This document shows, one piece after another, positions 46,975 through 56,982 of a stretch of 64,000 nucleotides of DNA. This DNA comes from Delphinus delphis. Taxonomy: Eukaryota > Chordata > Mammalia > Artiodactyla > Delphinidae. The translations under genes and the position numbers were made by a program. The first letter of the stretch is position 1. Each line of letters opens with the position of its first letter. The notes beneath the pieces are model-generated. The model saw only the letters and a program-made list of their open reading frames with translations. It searched no databases and was not told the DNA's origin. Location: contig NC_082688.1 in NCBI RefSeq assembly GCF_949987515.2, forward strand, positions 73,660,731-73,724,730, written 5' to 3'.

Positions 46975-47549
46975 ACTTGACTATGTGGACCTTTCCAATT
47001 AATAGTTACTACTGAAACTAAGCAAGGCCCTGTAGGGCTCCAGGGCATGGAAGCCTTTTAAACAGTTGCTAATCAGGGAAAGGAAGGGGATGCAGAGACA
47101 AGGGAGGAGCAGTCAAAAAACAATAGTGCAGCCTTGGGGCAGGGTCCTGGTTCGCCTCAAGGGATACACATAACAATATCTCTGAGCTCTTTACAGAACT
47201 AAAACCCCAAGAAGTGGAAGATGTTAGCATTCTTCATTCCAGAGAAGACCACCTGAGGTCAGATTAAAGGAACCAGCGAAGCTCATCAGAAGACTACCTG
47301 AGACCAGGTTAAAGGAGTGCTGGCCCTGCACACACCCTAATCCTTATCAGCAACCACGCCCTTGAACCATTGCTATAAAAGCTCCTCACCAAATCCTCCC
47401 AGGTTGGGACACACAGTTTTGAGGAGCACGAGTCTGCTGTGTCCCCATTTGCCTGGCAAAGCTATAAAGCTATTCATTTCTACTTAACCCAAAGCTCTGT
47501 CTCCAAGATTTGATTCAGCACCGGTGCACAGAGGCCAACATTCTCAGCA
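46975..47549 (+). mobile_element. solo LTR of an ERV1-type endogenous retrovirus
   Basis: LTR architecture is visible: a TATA box 'tataaaag' at 47374-47381, and a short R/U5-like part with 'ggcaaagctataaagctatt', 'ctacttaacccaaagctctg' and 'caccggtgcacagaggcc', ending near 'cagca' at 47549. The poly-A signal position reads 'tataaag', a decayed AATAAA. No gag, pol or env sequence follows, so it is a solitary LTR left after recombination. The 5' boundary is uncertain because it abuts the AT repeat. Confidence 0.72.
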
Positions 47550-47934
47550 TCATTATTGACCAAGAACAAGTCTTTGGAATCTCTCTGACTGTAACTGGCC
47601 TGGGTTATAGAGACCAAGAGCTTTGTAGATGCATTCCTAAAAGTATTTTAAATAATCTTTCATTAAATAATAATCCTTGTCTAACACCGACATGTGAACT
47701 TCCAAATGTTTCAGTTAAAGGCTTTGCATTAGCGTGGATTAGTATTTCTTCATTTGACATTGTAAGTTGTCCTTGAATATTTTCTACAGTCCAGATACCA
47801 TAGTGCATAGAATCCACAGTCCTTTCTAATAGTTTCATTTTTTATTTCATATACATCTTTAAATTACACTTCAATCTCAGTTTTAGTTTTGTATAAATGT
47901 CTATAATAGTTTTTTTTTCTTCGTTTTTCGTGAT
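47550..47934. other. unique DNA, 0.4 kb
   Basis: No gene or recognised repeat. Two overlapping antisense open frames (77 and 88 codons) have no domain. Confidence 0.4.
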
Positions 47935-48402
47935 TGTATTAGTTTCCTACAAACTTAGTGGGTTTAAAACAATAAAACTTTATCTTCTTAACAATTTTGG
48001 GAGTCAGAAATCCAAAATGGTATGGTCAGGTTGTCTTTCTCTCGAAAGTTATCAGGAGAATCTGTTCCCTTGCCTTTTCCAGCTTCTAGAGTCTACCTAC
48101 ATTCTTCATGACCCTTTTCTTCATTTTAAAAGCCAACTATGTAACATCATCAAATCACTCTTTCTCTGCAATCTAGTTCCGACATCAGATCTTACTATCT
48201 ACCTCTGACCCTCCTGTTTTCCTCTTATAATGACTCTTGTGATTACACTGGGCCCACCTAAATAATTCAGGACAATCTCCTCATCTCAAAATCCTTAACT
48301 TAATCACTCCTGCAAAATCCTTTGGCCACATAACGTAACATATTCACAGGCCTTGGGGATTAGGACGTGGAAATTTTTGGGAGACCATTATTCTTTACAA
48401 CA
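47935..48402 (-). mobile_element. MLT1-type (ERVL-MaLR) LTR
   Basis: A 468-bp antisense LTR: 'tgtattagtttcctac', 'aacttagtgggtttaaaaca', 'ttgccttttccagcttctag', 'gattacactgggcccaccta', 'cgtaacatattcacaggcct', 'ggggattaggacgtggaaat', ending 'tctttacaaca'. The block order matches MLT1 LTRs read backwards. The 5-bp flanks ('gtgat', 'attat') agree only at three positions. The plus-strand open frame at 47897-48208 is a chance frame. Confidence 0.82.
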
Positions 48403-48457
48403 ATTATATAAACCACTGTGTTCTTTGTATTTGTAATATTTTTCTCCTATGATTTTT

Positions 48458-48789
48458 ATTTATTTGGCTGCATTGGGTCTTCGTTGCTCCACGCGGACTT
48501 TCTCTAGTTGCAGCAAGCAGGGGCTACTCTTTGTCGCGGTGCATGGGCTTCTCATTGTGGTGGCTTCTCTTGTTACAGAGCACAGGCTCTAGGCATGCGG
48601 GTTTCAGTAGTTGTAGCACACGGGCTCAGTAGTTGTGGCTCATGGGCTCTACAGCACAGGCTCAGTAGTTGTGGCGCACGGGCTTAGTTGCTCTGGGGCA
48701 CGTGGGATCTTCCCGGACCTGGGCTCGAACCCGTGTCCCCTGCATTGGCAGGCAGATTCTTAACCACTGTGCCACCGGGGAAGTCCCTT
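48458..48789 (-). mobile_element. CHR SINE, long (CHR-1-like) form
   Basis: Reverse orientation: 'tatttggctgcattgggtct', repeated 'cagtagttgt' units, head ending 'gccaccggggaagtccctt'. An 11-bp target duplication 'ctatgattttt' is at 48447-48457 and 48790-48800. Confidence 0.95.
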
Positions 48790-49332
48790 CTATGATTTTT
48801 TTAAACCTAAACAAATCTCATCTTTTTTCAGATAAAGTTTTTCAATAGTTGCGTTATAGCAGGTTGAGTTGCAAAGCATGAGAATTTAGTTCTATTTATG
48901 CATTGTATCTCAACTTTAAAGTTGCTGAACACTAGCAGTTGAAGTTTATGCCCTTTTCTACTTTTGAAACAGTAGGAAAGGGGTCAGGGCACAACCTTTG
49001 AAAGAATGACATAGCCCAAGTACATGACATAAACTGATTAATACCAAATAGGTCCAAGGTGGCAGACAAGTTGACTTCCACTAGACCTTGAGCCTCAGTA
49101 TACGCTCACTGTAAGTTCAGCAAGCTAAATGACACTATTTAGTTCAGCAAGCTAAATGACACACCCACAGGCACCATGACTGTTCTAAGGTGGACCATAA
49201 GGATCAAAAAGTGGGCAGTGGCCCAATTTCTGGAAATCCCAGTCCCTTCCTGAAAGAGCTGGAATACTCCTCCCACTCATTAGTCTATGAAATTATCCAC
49301 CCCTATAAAAACTGACAACCCCATACCCTGGT

Positions 49333-49506
49333 GCCTTTCTTAACTTCTGAGATAGCCCCCACACTGTCTGTGGAGTATGTTTCTCCCAAGGCCTTTCTCA
49401 CCTTCTGAGATGGCCCACACTCTGTCTGTGGAGTATGTTTCTCCCAAGGCCTTTCTCACCTTCTGAGATGGCCCACACTCTGTCTGTGGAGTGTGTTTCT
49501 TTCTAA
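49333..49506. repeat. 58-bp tandem triplication inside the LTR
   Basis: Three units begin at 49333, 49391 and 49449. Key word in each is 'gcctttctcaccttctgag' (the first has 'ttaac'), then 'ctgtctgtggagtatgttt'. Units 2 and 3 are almost identical; unit 1 carries several changes. Confidence 0.95.
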
Positions 49507-49633
49507 ATAAATCCACTTCTTACCTATCACTTTGTCTTTCACTGAATTCTTCCTGTGATGAGACATCAAGAACCTGAGATTCATGAAGTCCTGAAACAAG
49601 GTGTGTGATCTCAGTTGGAAGACTGTGGGTTTT

Positions 49634-49673
49634 GGCTGGGTTCGAGCCCCAGCCATGTGGGTTCGAGTCCCAC
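49634..49673 (+). other. two adjacent tRNA T-arm-like hairpins
   Basis: The first hairpin has stem 'ggctggg'/'cccagcc' (7 bp) and a 7-nt loop 'ttcgagc'. The second has stem 'gtggg'/'cccac' (5 bp) and a 7-nt loop 'ttcgagt'. Two bases separate them. Both contain the polymerase III B-box word GGTTCGAG. Upstream, 'tgatctcagttgg' at 49606-49618 resembles an A box. The full cloverleaf does not fold canonically because there are about 13 extra bases before the first hairpin. Confidence 0.8.
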
Positions 49674-49770
49674 TCTGAGGTGCATGGTTTCACTTTTAGT
49701 AAATCATTTTCTATTGTCTTGGGATTTGTTTGGTGTCCTGTTACTTCACCACTTAACATGAACCAGTCAT

Positions 49771-50059
49771 TTACTATATCTCTTAGTATAAACTATTAAT
49801 AGTTCATTATAGTTTGTATCATGTGTATGAATAAAACAGATGTAATTTTCTAAAAAGAAATCTGTAAAGTTTAATTTAGGTTTAAGTCTAGTTTTCCCAT
49901 ACATACACGGTTCATCAACAGACACCAAATGTGAAGGAATGTTGGGTTAAGGAAACTGTAAATCATTTTGTCAGTAGAAATGTTTCAGTGTCCACATCTT
50001 TACCATCATTGGAGGAAGGGAAATTTCCCTTCTTTCCCCTTTTAGTTCTTTTGGCTGGC
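49771..50059. other. unassigned DNA, 0.3 kb
   Basis: Nothing recognised. No retroviral internal sequence is seen here, which supports the preceding LTR being solitary. Confidence 0.4.
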
Positions 50060-50889
50060 AATAAAAATGACATAAGGCAGATTAATAGGAGAAAACCTAA
50101 TTATTATGTATACATGGAGAATCCGCATAAGTATAAAGAACTCCAAAGACAACAAAGGAAGGTGAGGTATATATATATATATACTATTATGGACTAAGGA
50201 GAAGGAGGTGGGGGTCTGAGACTTCAAGGGGAAATTCACAGGAAGATAAAAAGAGTTAATGTTTGGTAAACAAATGAGTGCTGGTCTGTCCAGAGACAGT
50301 GGGACATAGAGAGGACTGTGATCGAATGGGCTTTCCAAGGTTCCTCCCTGTCTACCACACCTAATGCTTTAATTATAGTTATCTCTGGTGATAGCTCCAT
50401 ACAGGACAGTCTTCCTATCTTAAATTCTTTTCGACAGTAAGGAGGAAGTTCAAAGGTTCTTCCCAAATCTTTTGGGCCTTGATACTTTTCAGCTCAAAAT
50501 AATCTGCATGCCAAAGGGGCACATCTGGGGGCCACTCAGGAGCAGCCTGCCCTGAGTCCCATCACCATTTCTATATATCTAAATAGCAATTTCCCAGGGG
50601 GTCATTCTAAAATCTTTTTACCCTAATCTATCTGGCTGTCATTTTACCTGTATGAAAATTAGGCAACCCTAGTTGTTGATCTTGGTAGGATGTAATGTCC
50701 TTTACTGAATGGGAAGCATCTCTTGTGGTTTAATACTGATAGAGTAATGTGGCCAAAACTGGGGCTTATAGCCCTAATTTGCATGCAAAAAGGAAGATAA
50801 AAGAAAAACCCTCTAAAACATCTATTCATTAGTGCAGCGAGGTCCACCTCCAAAATATAGCACAATCTATTTCCTTCTATCCTCACTAT
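50060..50889. mobile_element. possible old ERVL-type LTR sequence
   Basis: 'ataaggcagattaataggag', 'aaaataatctgcatgccaaa' and 'ggggcacatctgggggccac' have the feel of an old ERVL-type LTR read in one orientation, but I cannot name it or set its ends. An (AT) run lies at 50168-50184. Overlapping short open frames are not genes. Confidence 0.35.
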
Positions 50890-51510
50890 CAGTCCTTCAT
50901 CCAAGTACTACATCTTTCACCTGTATCACTGCAACTGTCAGTCTCTTGTCTTCCTCTCTTGCATCTCTCTTGCCTATGGTATTGGGACAATAAAGACAAG
51001 CAGAAAGAGTCACCTGAATGTCTGGGTCCCGAAATGTGTAAATTATTAGCATGATCTTTAGGGCCCTGCATGAACTACTCTCTGCCTAGCTCCCCGTCTT
51101 ATTTCTTATCTCTTACCCATCTTCTATTACACTACAGTCTTACTGGCCAGTTCTGTACACAATGAGCTCTTCTCCACAAGAGATTTGCCATTGTTTTTCC
51201 AGCGGCCTTAAATTACCTTCCCCAAAGTCTTCCCATTGCTGACTCCTGTGCTTCAGGTCTCAGCTTAAATGGCATCCTCTTACAGAAGATTTCTCTAACG
51301 ACCCTCCCTAAATTAGAGCCTCCCTATCATTATCTGTGGATTACCTGTATATTTCCATACTCTTCCCTAAAACGTTAACTTCATGATTTCAAGAGCTCTT
51401 TCTTATTTTTATTATAACCCCAGCACTTTGCATAGTACCTTACACATTCTAGGCAATCAATTTGTATCTGGCAAGAAGATGAATTAATAAATGGATAAAT
51501 TATGAAAAGA
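50890..51510 (+). mobile_element. L2 LINE 3' region
   Basis: Forward L2: 'cacctgtatcactgcaactg', 'tttagggccctgcatgaac', 'tacactacagtcttactggc', 'caggtctcagcttaaatggc', 'ccccagcactttgcatagta', 'ccttacacattctaggcaat'. The full run from the late ORF to near the 3' end is present in order. Confidence 0.87.
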
Positions 51511-52164
51511 GGGGAGTTCACCTTATTCCTCTCATCACTGGTTTTTGACTCTCATTCCAAATTTACATATCTCACAGATGCAAAAGCAATGTTGGAGAAA
51601 GAGACAGGGAAGATATAAAATCAAAGAGAATGTCCCACAAAGCAGAAAAAAAATCATTTCCAAATACCTCGCCCACTAGTTATGATATTGCAACTGGAGA
51701 AAACTCCTATGCAAATTCAGTCATGCAAGCCCCATTTAGCTCAGAAAAATGTGTAGAAATTGATTGAGTGAGCAGCTGGTGATATTGTAGTCAGGCTCTC
51801 TGGAAGTTAATTGGGAAGCGCTGTGAAAAATCCTGACATTGTACATGTAGCTATACTGACTTCCATTGTGCCCCAGACACTCATCACACACAGTTGCTAT
51901 TACAAAATAACGGGATGCCTCGGAGTCTCTGATGACTCTCATCAATAGTCTGCTAAGAAAACGGAGTAGAAGGGAGTGATGAGCTGGAGCTTGAGCTTTT
52001 CTAATTGAAATGAAAAAGCCCCTAACCTTGTGAGTTTTTACTCCCTTCATGAAATATTTTTATTCTCCCACAGACAAACTATTCCTTCCCAGGTCTCTTT
52101 TTATATTGTTCTCATGGAAAATCTAGCATTGAAATTAAATGACTTTCTTTTCCTGGTATTTTAT
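51511..52164. other. unique DNA with regulatory texture, 0.65 kb
   Basis: No gene or repeat. Dense, complex sequence with an octamer ATGCAAAT at 51709-51716, 'aattgattgagtgagcagct' at 51757-51776 and 'tctaattgaaatgaaaaagc' near 52000. The 104-codon minus-strand open frame at 51736-52050 has no recognisable domain. I read this as a candidate conserved non-coding element, by inference only. Confidence 0.4.
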
Positions 52165-52400
52165 TTACGTATCTGTATCAGTTAGTGATTGTCATGAAAC
52201 AGACATTCCAAGTCTTGTGCTTAAAATACCACGTGGCCATGTATTATTTCTCACAAGTCTGCAGTTCAACTCGACAGTGCTGTTGTTCTGGAGTGGGCTT
52301 GCTCATGTGTCCTTGAGGAGCTGGTAGGTTGGCTGGTGGCCTAGGCCTCATCTGGAGGAACACGGCTATTCTCTATGTGTTTCTCACATCTTTAATGTCT
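52165..52400 (-). mobile_element. MLT1-like LTR fragment
   Basis: Antisense MaLR-type sequence: 'tctgtatcagttagtgattg', 'tattatttctcacaagtctg', 'gctggtaggttggctggtgg', 'cctaggcctcatctggagg'. Diverged, and probably incomplete. Confidence 0.6.
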
Positions 52401-52865
52401 ATTATATTCTAGGCATTGTGTTCTGTAGTGAGAATACAAAGGGCAATAAAACTTTGTGATCTTGAAGAGTGTAGGGTGTAAAAGAGGAATAATGATATGT
52501 AAACAAATACAGCACTTAAATACCAAGGGCACCACAGAGAAAATTGTGTTGCATACAAAGGACATCAGAGAGAAAATATTCAATCCTGAGTAGAGTGAGA
52601 AGGAGGTTTCAGGATAGACTTTGGGACATACATCTCTTGAATCAAGTCTCAAAATACGAGACACATTCTGTTAGGTCTTTAAGCTAGGATTCCATGCAGA
52701 AAGGGCAGCTGAGCAAAAGCACAGATGTATGAGACGTGCAAGGTCTCATTGGGCCTGGGGAGCATGAGGTGTGAATGCAATAGTGCAAGATAAGACTGAA
52801 GGAACAGACGGCGGCTGTGGGAGCTTTGTATGCCAGACTGAGTTTGAATTTTGCCTTAGACACTA
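52401..52865 (-). mobile_element. L2 LINE 3' fragment
   Basis: Antisense L2: 'ctaggcattgtgttctgtag', 'caataaaactttgtgatctt', 'agtagagtgagaaggaggtt', 'gcagctgagcaaaagcacag', 'gaaggaacagacggcgg'. The order is that of the antisense 3' region, as in the long copy at 20.4 kb. The minus-strand open frame at 52392-52664 is a chance frame. Confidence 0.75.
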
Positions 52866-53030
52866 AAATAATAATAATAGTAATAATAAATTACATTTAT
52901 TATATTTTTGCTACATGGTAGGCACTCTCCTAAATCTTTTGCATGCCTTTCTCATTTAGAGCTCCATATACCTCTATGATATGGATACTACTATTATCCC
53001 TATTTTAAGATGTGGTTAATAAATTTAGGA
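52866..53030 (-). mobile_element. MIR SINE
   Basis: Antisense MIR: an ATA/AAT-rich start, 'attacatttattatattttt', 'ctacatggtaggcactctcc', 'gatatggatactactattat', 'ccctattttaagatgtgg'. Confidence 0.75.
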
Positions 53031-53889
53031 TACAGACTCCAAATAAACTTATATAATCCTTCAATCCTGCAGATCAAATCCTTCAAATACAAAAAATAAA
53101 GTCTTGCCCTATTTTATCACTTACACCACTAACTGCTAGTCAATAAAAGAATACACAAATCTTCGTTTCTAAGAACATAATATTAAATAAAATTGAAAGT
53201 TCTATACATGATGAACTCCCAACTTAAGCTGCTTGCCATGCTTCATAGCATATAACAGGGTGTTGAACTAATAATAAGCATACAAAAAATATTTACTGAA
53301 TTTAAATAAACCAATTCATGATGATGAGGGGATGCAAAATGTTTCCAGGTTACTTAATTTTGGCAATACAGTATTTTGTATATTCACCATAATGCTAAAT
53401 GATTCTAGGGAAGAAAAGAAAAAGAAAGACTCTTGACAAACTCAACATGCTTCTTAAGTACCTTGATTAATTGTTGCATTTGTGTTAACATCTTATTGAG
53501 GACATTTTCTGTCACTTAATGCATACTATTTATAATTGAGTTGTACAGTTATTTATATATTTCTTCCCCCTGAAGAGCAGTTACGGTTTCTATTTTCTAA
53601 TAACTTGAGTTATGCATCTTATGTATGTTTCCCTCTTTGTTCTGGCTTCCTGAAAGCTAGAAACAAACATGTTTTATACAAGATAAAAAAAAAAACAACA
53701 AAGTCACGTCCCTCAGTCTAACATAAAAGCAAATAAGGAAATCTCTAAGTAAATCATTCAAAGTGATGTCAACTTTCCAAGGCTCTATACGATCAATACT
53801 GCACCACTTATCTGTGGAATGACCTTTTGTTGTTCAAAATATGAATTTTTGGTATTTCTTATTTAAAACGTTTGTTGTTTAAAAACCTA
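53031..53889. other. unique DNA, 0.85 kb
   Basis: No gene or named repeat. Confidence 0.4.
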
Positions 53890-54440
53890 GAAAATAGAGA
53901 TCAACAGTGACAGTTACCAAATAACCCTCCCCAGAGATAATTTCTATCAACATTCTGAAACTTTTTTTTTTTTTAGTCTTTTTTAACACACAACTTTGTT
54001 TAAACAAAAATAAAATCACACTGGAAATAATGTTTCCTAACACACCCTATAAAACATCATGAATACCTTTCTATGGTATTTAATATTTTTCTACATTATT
54101 TTTAAGACTATACTTATGATATGCCACAATTTACATCACAAATGCCCTATTATTGACTCTCGCATTGTTTATATATTTTCCCTACTATAACAGTGATATG
54201 ACATGCAGTCTTTTGTAAAGATCTTTTTACACACTCATTTGTTCATTAGGATAAATACATGTGAAATAGAATTATCGGGTCAAAAGGTACATACATTTTT
54301 CAATGTTTTGATGCAGACTATCAAGATATGTTCATGAAAGTTGGTCAAAACATACAATGCCCCAAGAAAATGAATGTGTTAATTTCCTACACTTTCTCAA
54401 ACACGGAACACTGCAATATATTATTTTCTTTACTATTTGA
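53890..54440 (-). mobile_element. ancient L1 3' region, antisense
   Basis: 'aaatcacactggaaataatg', 'catgaatacctttctatggt', 'aagatctttttacacactca', 'tcattaggataaatacatgt', 'gaattatcgggtcaaaaggt' follow in reverse the old L1 ORF2 end and 3' UTR (the 'tttgacccagcaattcca' block). Heavily diverged. Confidence 0.68.
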
Positions 54441-54863
54441 TTGCTAATGTGCATTTCTATAATTGTTAATGAAGCTGAAATTAGCTTTATAGGTCAGTAT
54501 TAGCATGCTTAGGACAAAGCACATTACTTCAAAGAAAATAAAAGACTTCACAGGGTAGGACCTTTACCTGGGTCATATTTTTATCAACAGAATTAGATGC
54601 CATAATTGGCAGTTTTCAGTACATTGTTGTAGTAGGGAGATTAACTTTTCCCAAGGGAAAAAATACTTCCAGTTGAAAGAGAAAGGCTGGTTACTCAACC
54701 TATATGTGATTACTACATATTATTTGTGGCCATTCTCAGAGCTCCCTGTTCTGAAGATCTTGACAACGAGTATTCCAACGAATCTCTTGCATGTCTTACA
54801 TCTGAAGATGAGGGGAAAACAGCCACTTGTTTGGACATGATTTTCTGTCGTGTTTGGTTTAAA

Positions 54864-54887
54864 CCTTTGTTTAATTGGAATCAATTA
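54864..54887. promoter_or_regulatory. SOX-type site next to a homeodomain palindrome (candidate)
   Basis: CCTTTGTT at 54864-54871 (a SOX-type word) overlaps the inverted pair 'taattg'/'caatta' at 54872-54887 with a 4-bp spacer. Function is inference. Confidence 0.3.
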
Positions 54888-55268
54888 GCCAGCTCATCGT
54901 GCTAAGTGCTAGAGATATAATAGCAGAGTTCACAGGAATTTGGGAATGAAAGCATTTCCCTTGCTCACCTACCCAAAGGTGAAGATGAGAGATTCAAAAA
55001 CCAAGTCTATCTGATTCAGAATAATGTGTTCAGTTTTAATGCACAAATAGACTTCATCCAAACAAAACCCATGTACGTGTCCATCAGGTCTGTCCTAAAA
55101 CCACTATCAGTTGGCAATGATAGACTACGCAGGAGACTTGACATCATAGTATAGGTTCTACATACCTGTATAGCTACATATCTATGTAGTAGCTAGGTTT
55201 CACTTCTAAAGGCATAAAGAATCTAAGGCTATATTATCCATTTTATATTTTTGAACATTTAAGTGAAT

Positions 55269-55402
55269 ATTAACATAAATATTATAATATAATGTTATAT
55301 TATTATATATTGTTATAATATAAACATTATTATATTATATATTATGTTATACTATAATATAAATATTATATTATAGTTATAGTATTATATAAATATAATT
55401 TT
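55269..55402. repeat. AT-only tract rich in TATAATATAAATATTA words
   Basis: About 134 bp, almost all A and T, with repeated 'ataatataa', 'tattatat' and 'ataaatatta' words in both orientations. It is able to form hairpins and is likely to be unstable in length. Confidence 0.9.
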
Positions 55403-56231
55403 ATTGCTAAGGGAACCACAGGTAATCCTTTTCCATGGATATTCACCTAGTTGAATTGTTACTAAGAATCAAAAATAAAATTGGAATTTAACACAAAGAA
55501 GAGTTAGTTCCATGGGCTACACCCCCTAATTACTCAGTAAAAGTGCCATAGACTACTCTTGTATAAGACACATTATCTTGTGAGCATCATCAATCTTAAA
55601 GTAATTAAATTGCATACAATTTTTGTCCTAAAAATCTTAACCATTTTACAACTATGTTCATATGAATTCCGCATGTTTCCTCATAGATGACCCAAGAGAT
55701 AGATACTCCGCTAAAATCTAGGAATCATGAATATAGATGTCCAATATACAAGTCTTGGTCTAAAGGTTATAAGTTCAACTCCAATACAGATTAATAATGA
55801 TGCATTATCATTATACTTTGAAGGTCACTGGAAAGAAGTCAACAATTTGATGGTAGCTTCCAGGAAAAAATGTTACAGAGGTCTTCTCTTCATCAGTAAA
55901 AATTGCCTAATTCACATGGGAAAAAGCTTTTATAGAAATAGAAACCAAAGCCTTAGAGACATCAAATTAGAGACAAGAGTAGGGAAAAAAAGCAAAAAAC
56001 GGTGTTCAAGCTCTCACCGTCTACTTACATGAGGAAGAATAGCTTTACTTGATCTGTTATCAATATGTAAACTTAGATGGAAGATACTTAGCTTATGCTA
56101 CATATGCTATTTATTAATAGCCATCTAATATTTCAAAGATAATTTATTAATTTCAAACAAAACAAAAATACAATATACCATAACGTGATTTTTTGCAAAT
56201 AATCCATTCGAAAACTGCCTCTATTCAGTCA

Positions 56232-56274
56232 TCTATAGAGACTGAATCATGCTAGGAGATTCAGTTTCTATAGA
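56232..56274. repeat. hairpin with 17-bp arms and 9-nt loop
   Basis: The arms 56232-56248 ('tctatagagactgaatc') and 56258-56274 ('gattcagtttctataga') are complementary at 16 of 17 positions. The single mismatch is a G opposite T, which would be a G·U wobble if transcribed. The spacer is 'atgctagga'. It is not part of a repeat I recognise. Confidence 0.9.
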
Positions 56275-56754
56275 ATTCATCCAAAGACCAGGTTCATAAC
56301 TAGATAAACTGTGGAAAATTTTTGATTTTCAAATTTGGAACTATGAAAACAACTGAATTGAGAACAACCAAACTAGTATGGAAGAATTTTATAATGATCT
56401 ACCAAACTACAATTTACATGCCTTTATAATTCACTGCAATATATTTGGTGCAAATTAATTCCCTTTCATTTGTTAACCCCTCCCTATTAAGAACTAGCAA
56501 AATACTAGCAAATATGGCAAAATACCATTTCTAAGAATTCCCCACTTAGCCTCACATGAATCCGTCTTTTTTTTTTGTCTGTAGCAATAGTGCTTGAAGC
56601 ATATGGAATCTAGAAGCTTTTCAAATTCTGTTGGCATTTACTTAGAATCACTTTCAAATATAAGAGACATTTTTCCTTAAAAACTCTTGATATTGTTCTA
56701 ATCTTATTACCCTTTAATCTTACTCGATTTTTTTACAGCCTTAAATTATTAATT

Positions 56755-56878
56755 TATTCATTCAATATATTTGAGCAACTATTATCTATCAGTCAGTGTG
56801 CTAGGGGCCAAGAATACAAAGTTAAATAGATACCGGCCCTTTCTTTAAGATGCTTAATCTATGGTGAGAGAAAGAAAA
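56755..56878 (-). mobile_element. L2 3'-end fragment
   Basis: Antisense L2 end: 'tttattcattcaatatattt', 'gagcaactattatctatcag', 'gtgtgctaggggccaagaat', 'acaaagttaaatagatac'. Confidence 0.78.
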
Positions 56879-56879
56879 A

Positions 56880-56885
56880 GTGTGT

Positions 56886-56934
<49 letters not shown>
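56880..56934. repeat. (TG)n microsatellite
   Basis: About 55 bp of TG with one TA step near 56889-56890. Confidence 0.97.
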
Positions 56935-56936
<2 letters not shown>

Positions 56937-56982
56937 GTGCTATGAGATGGCATATTCAAGGTCATTTAAAAATCAAATTTTG

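Larger units (their letters stand above)
48965..49770 (+). mobile_element. solo LTR of an endogenous retrovirus, with internal tandem repeats
   Basis: LTR-type sequence starting near 'tgaaacagtaggaaaggg'. It has 'cccctataaaaactgac' (TATA region, 49301-49317), a triplicated 58-bp block (49333-49506), 'aaataaatccacttcttacc' (poly-A signal region) and a U5-like end with two tRNA T-arm-like hairpins (49634-49673). A 22-bp direct repeat ('agttcagcaagctaaatg' plus 4 bases) is at 49114-49135 and 49141-49162. No retroviral coding sequence flanks it. Ends are approximate and the family is not certain. Confidence 0.7.
54441..56754. other. AT-rich unique DNA, 2.3 kb
   Basis: No gene. It contains a candidate regulatory patch at 54700-55000, an AT-only palindromic tract at 55269-55402 and a strong hairpin at 56232-56274. 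The 101-codon open frame at 55727-56032 has no recognisable domain. Confidence 0.4.

Noticed and set aside
46998..47045. 5S rRNA-like words 'actgaaactaagcaagg'
   Set aside because: Similarity to the 5S 'aagctaagcagggt' block is limited to about 15 bases and the rest of 5S is absent; it lies within LTR sequence.
49600..49690. A genuine tRNA gene
   Set aside because: A and B box-like words and T-arm-like hairpins are present, but the arms are not spaced as in a tRNA and no acceptor stem closes around them.
47000..50890. A complete endogenous retrovirus between the LTRs at 47 kb and 49 kb
   Set aside because: The two LTRs are of different families, and the DNA between them holds an MLT1 LTR and a SINE, with no gag, pol or env sequence.
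51736..52050. 104-codon minus-strand frame as a gene
   Set aside because: No recognisable domain; the DNA looks like a non-coding element, with binding-site-like words on both strands.
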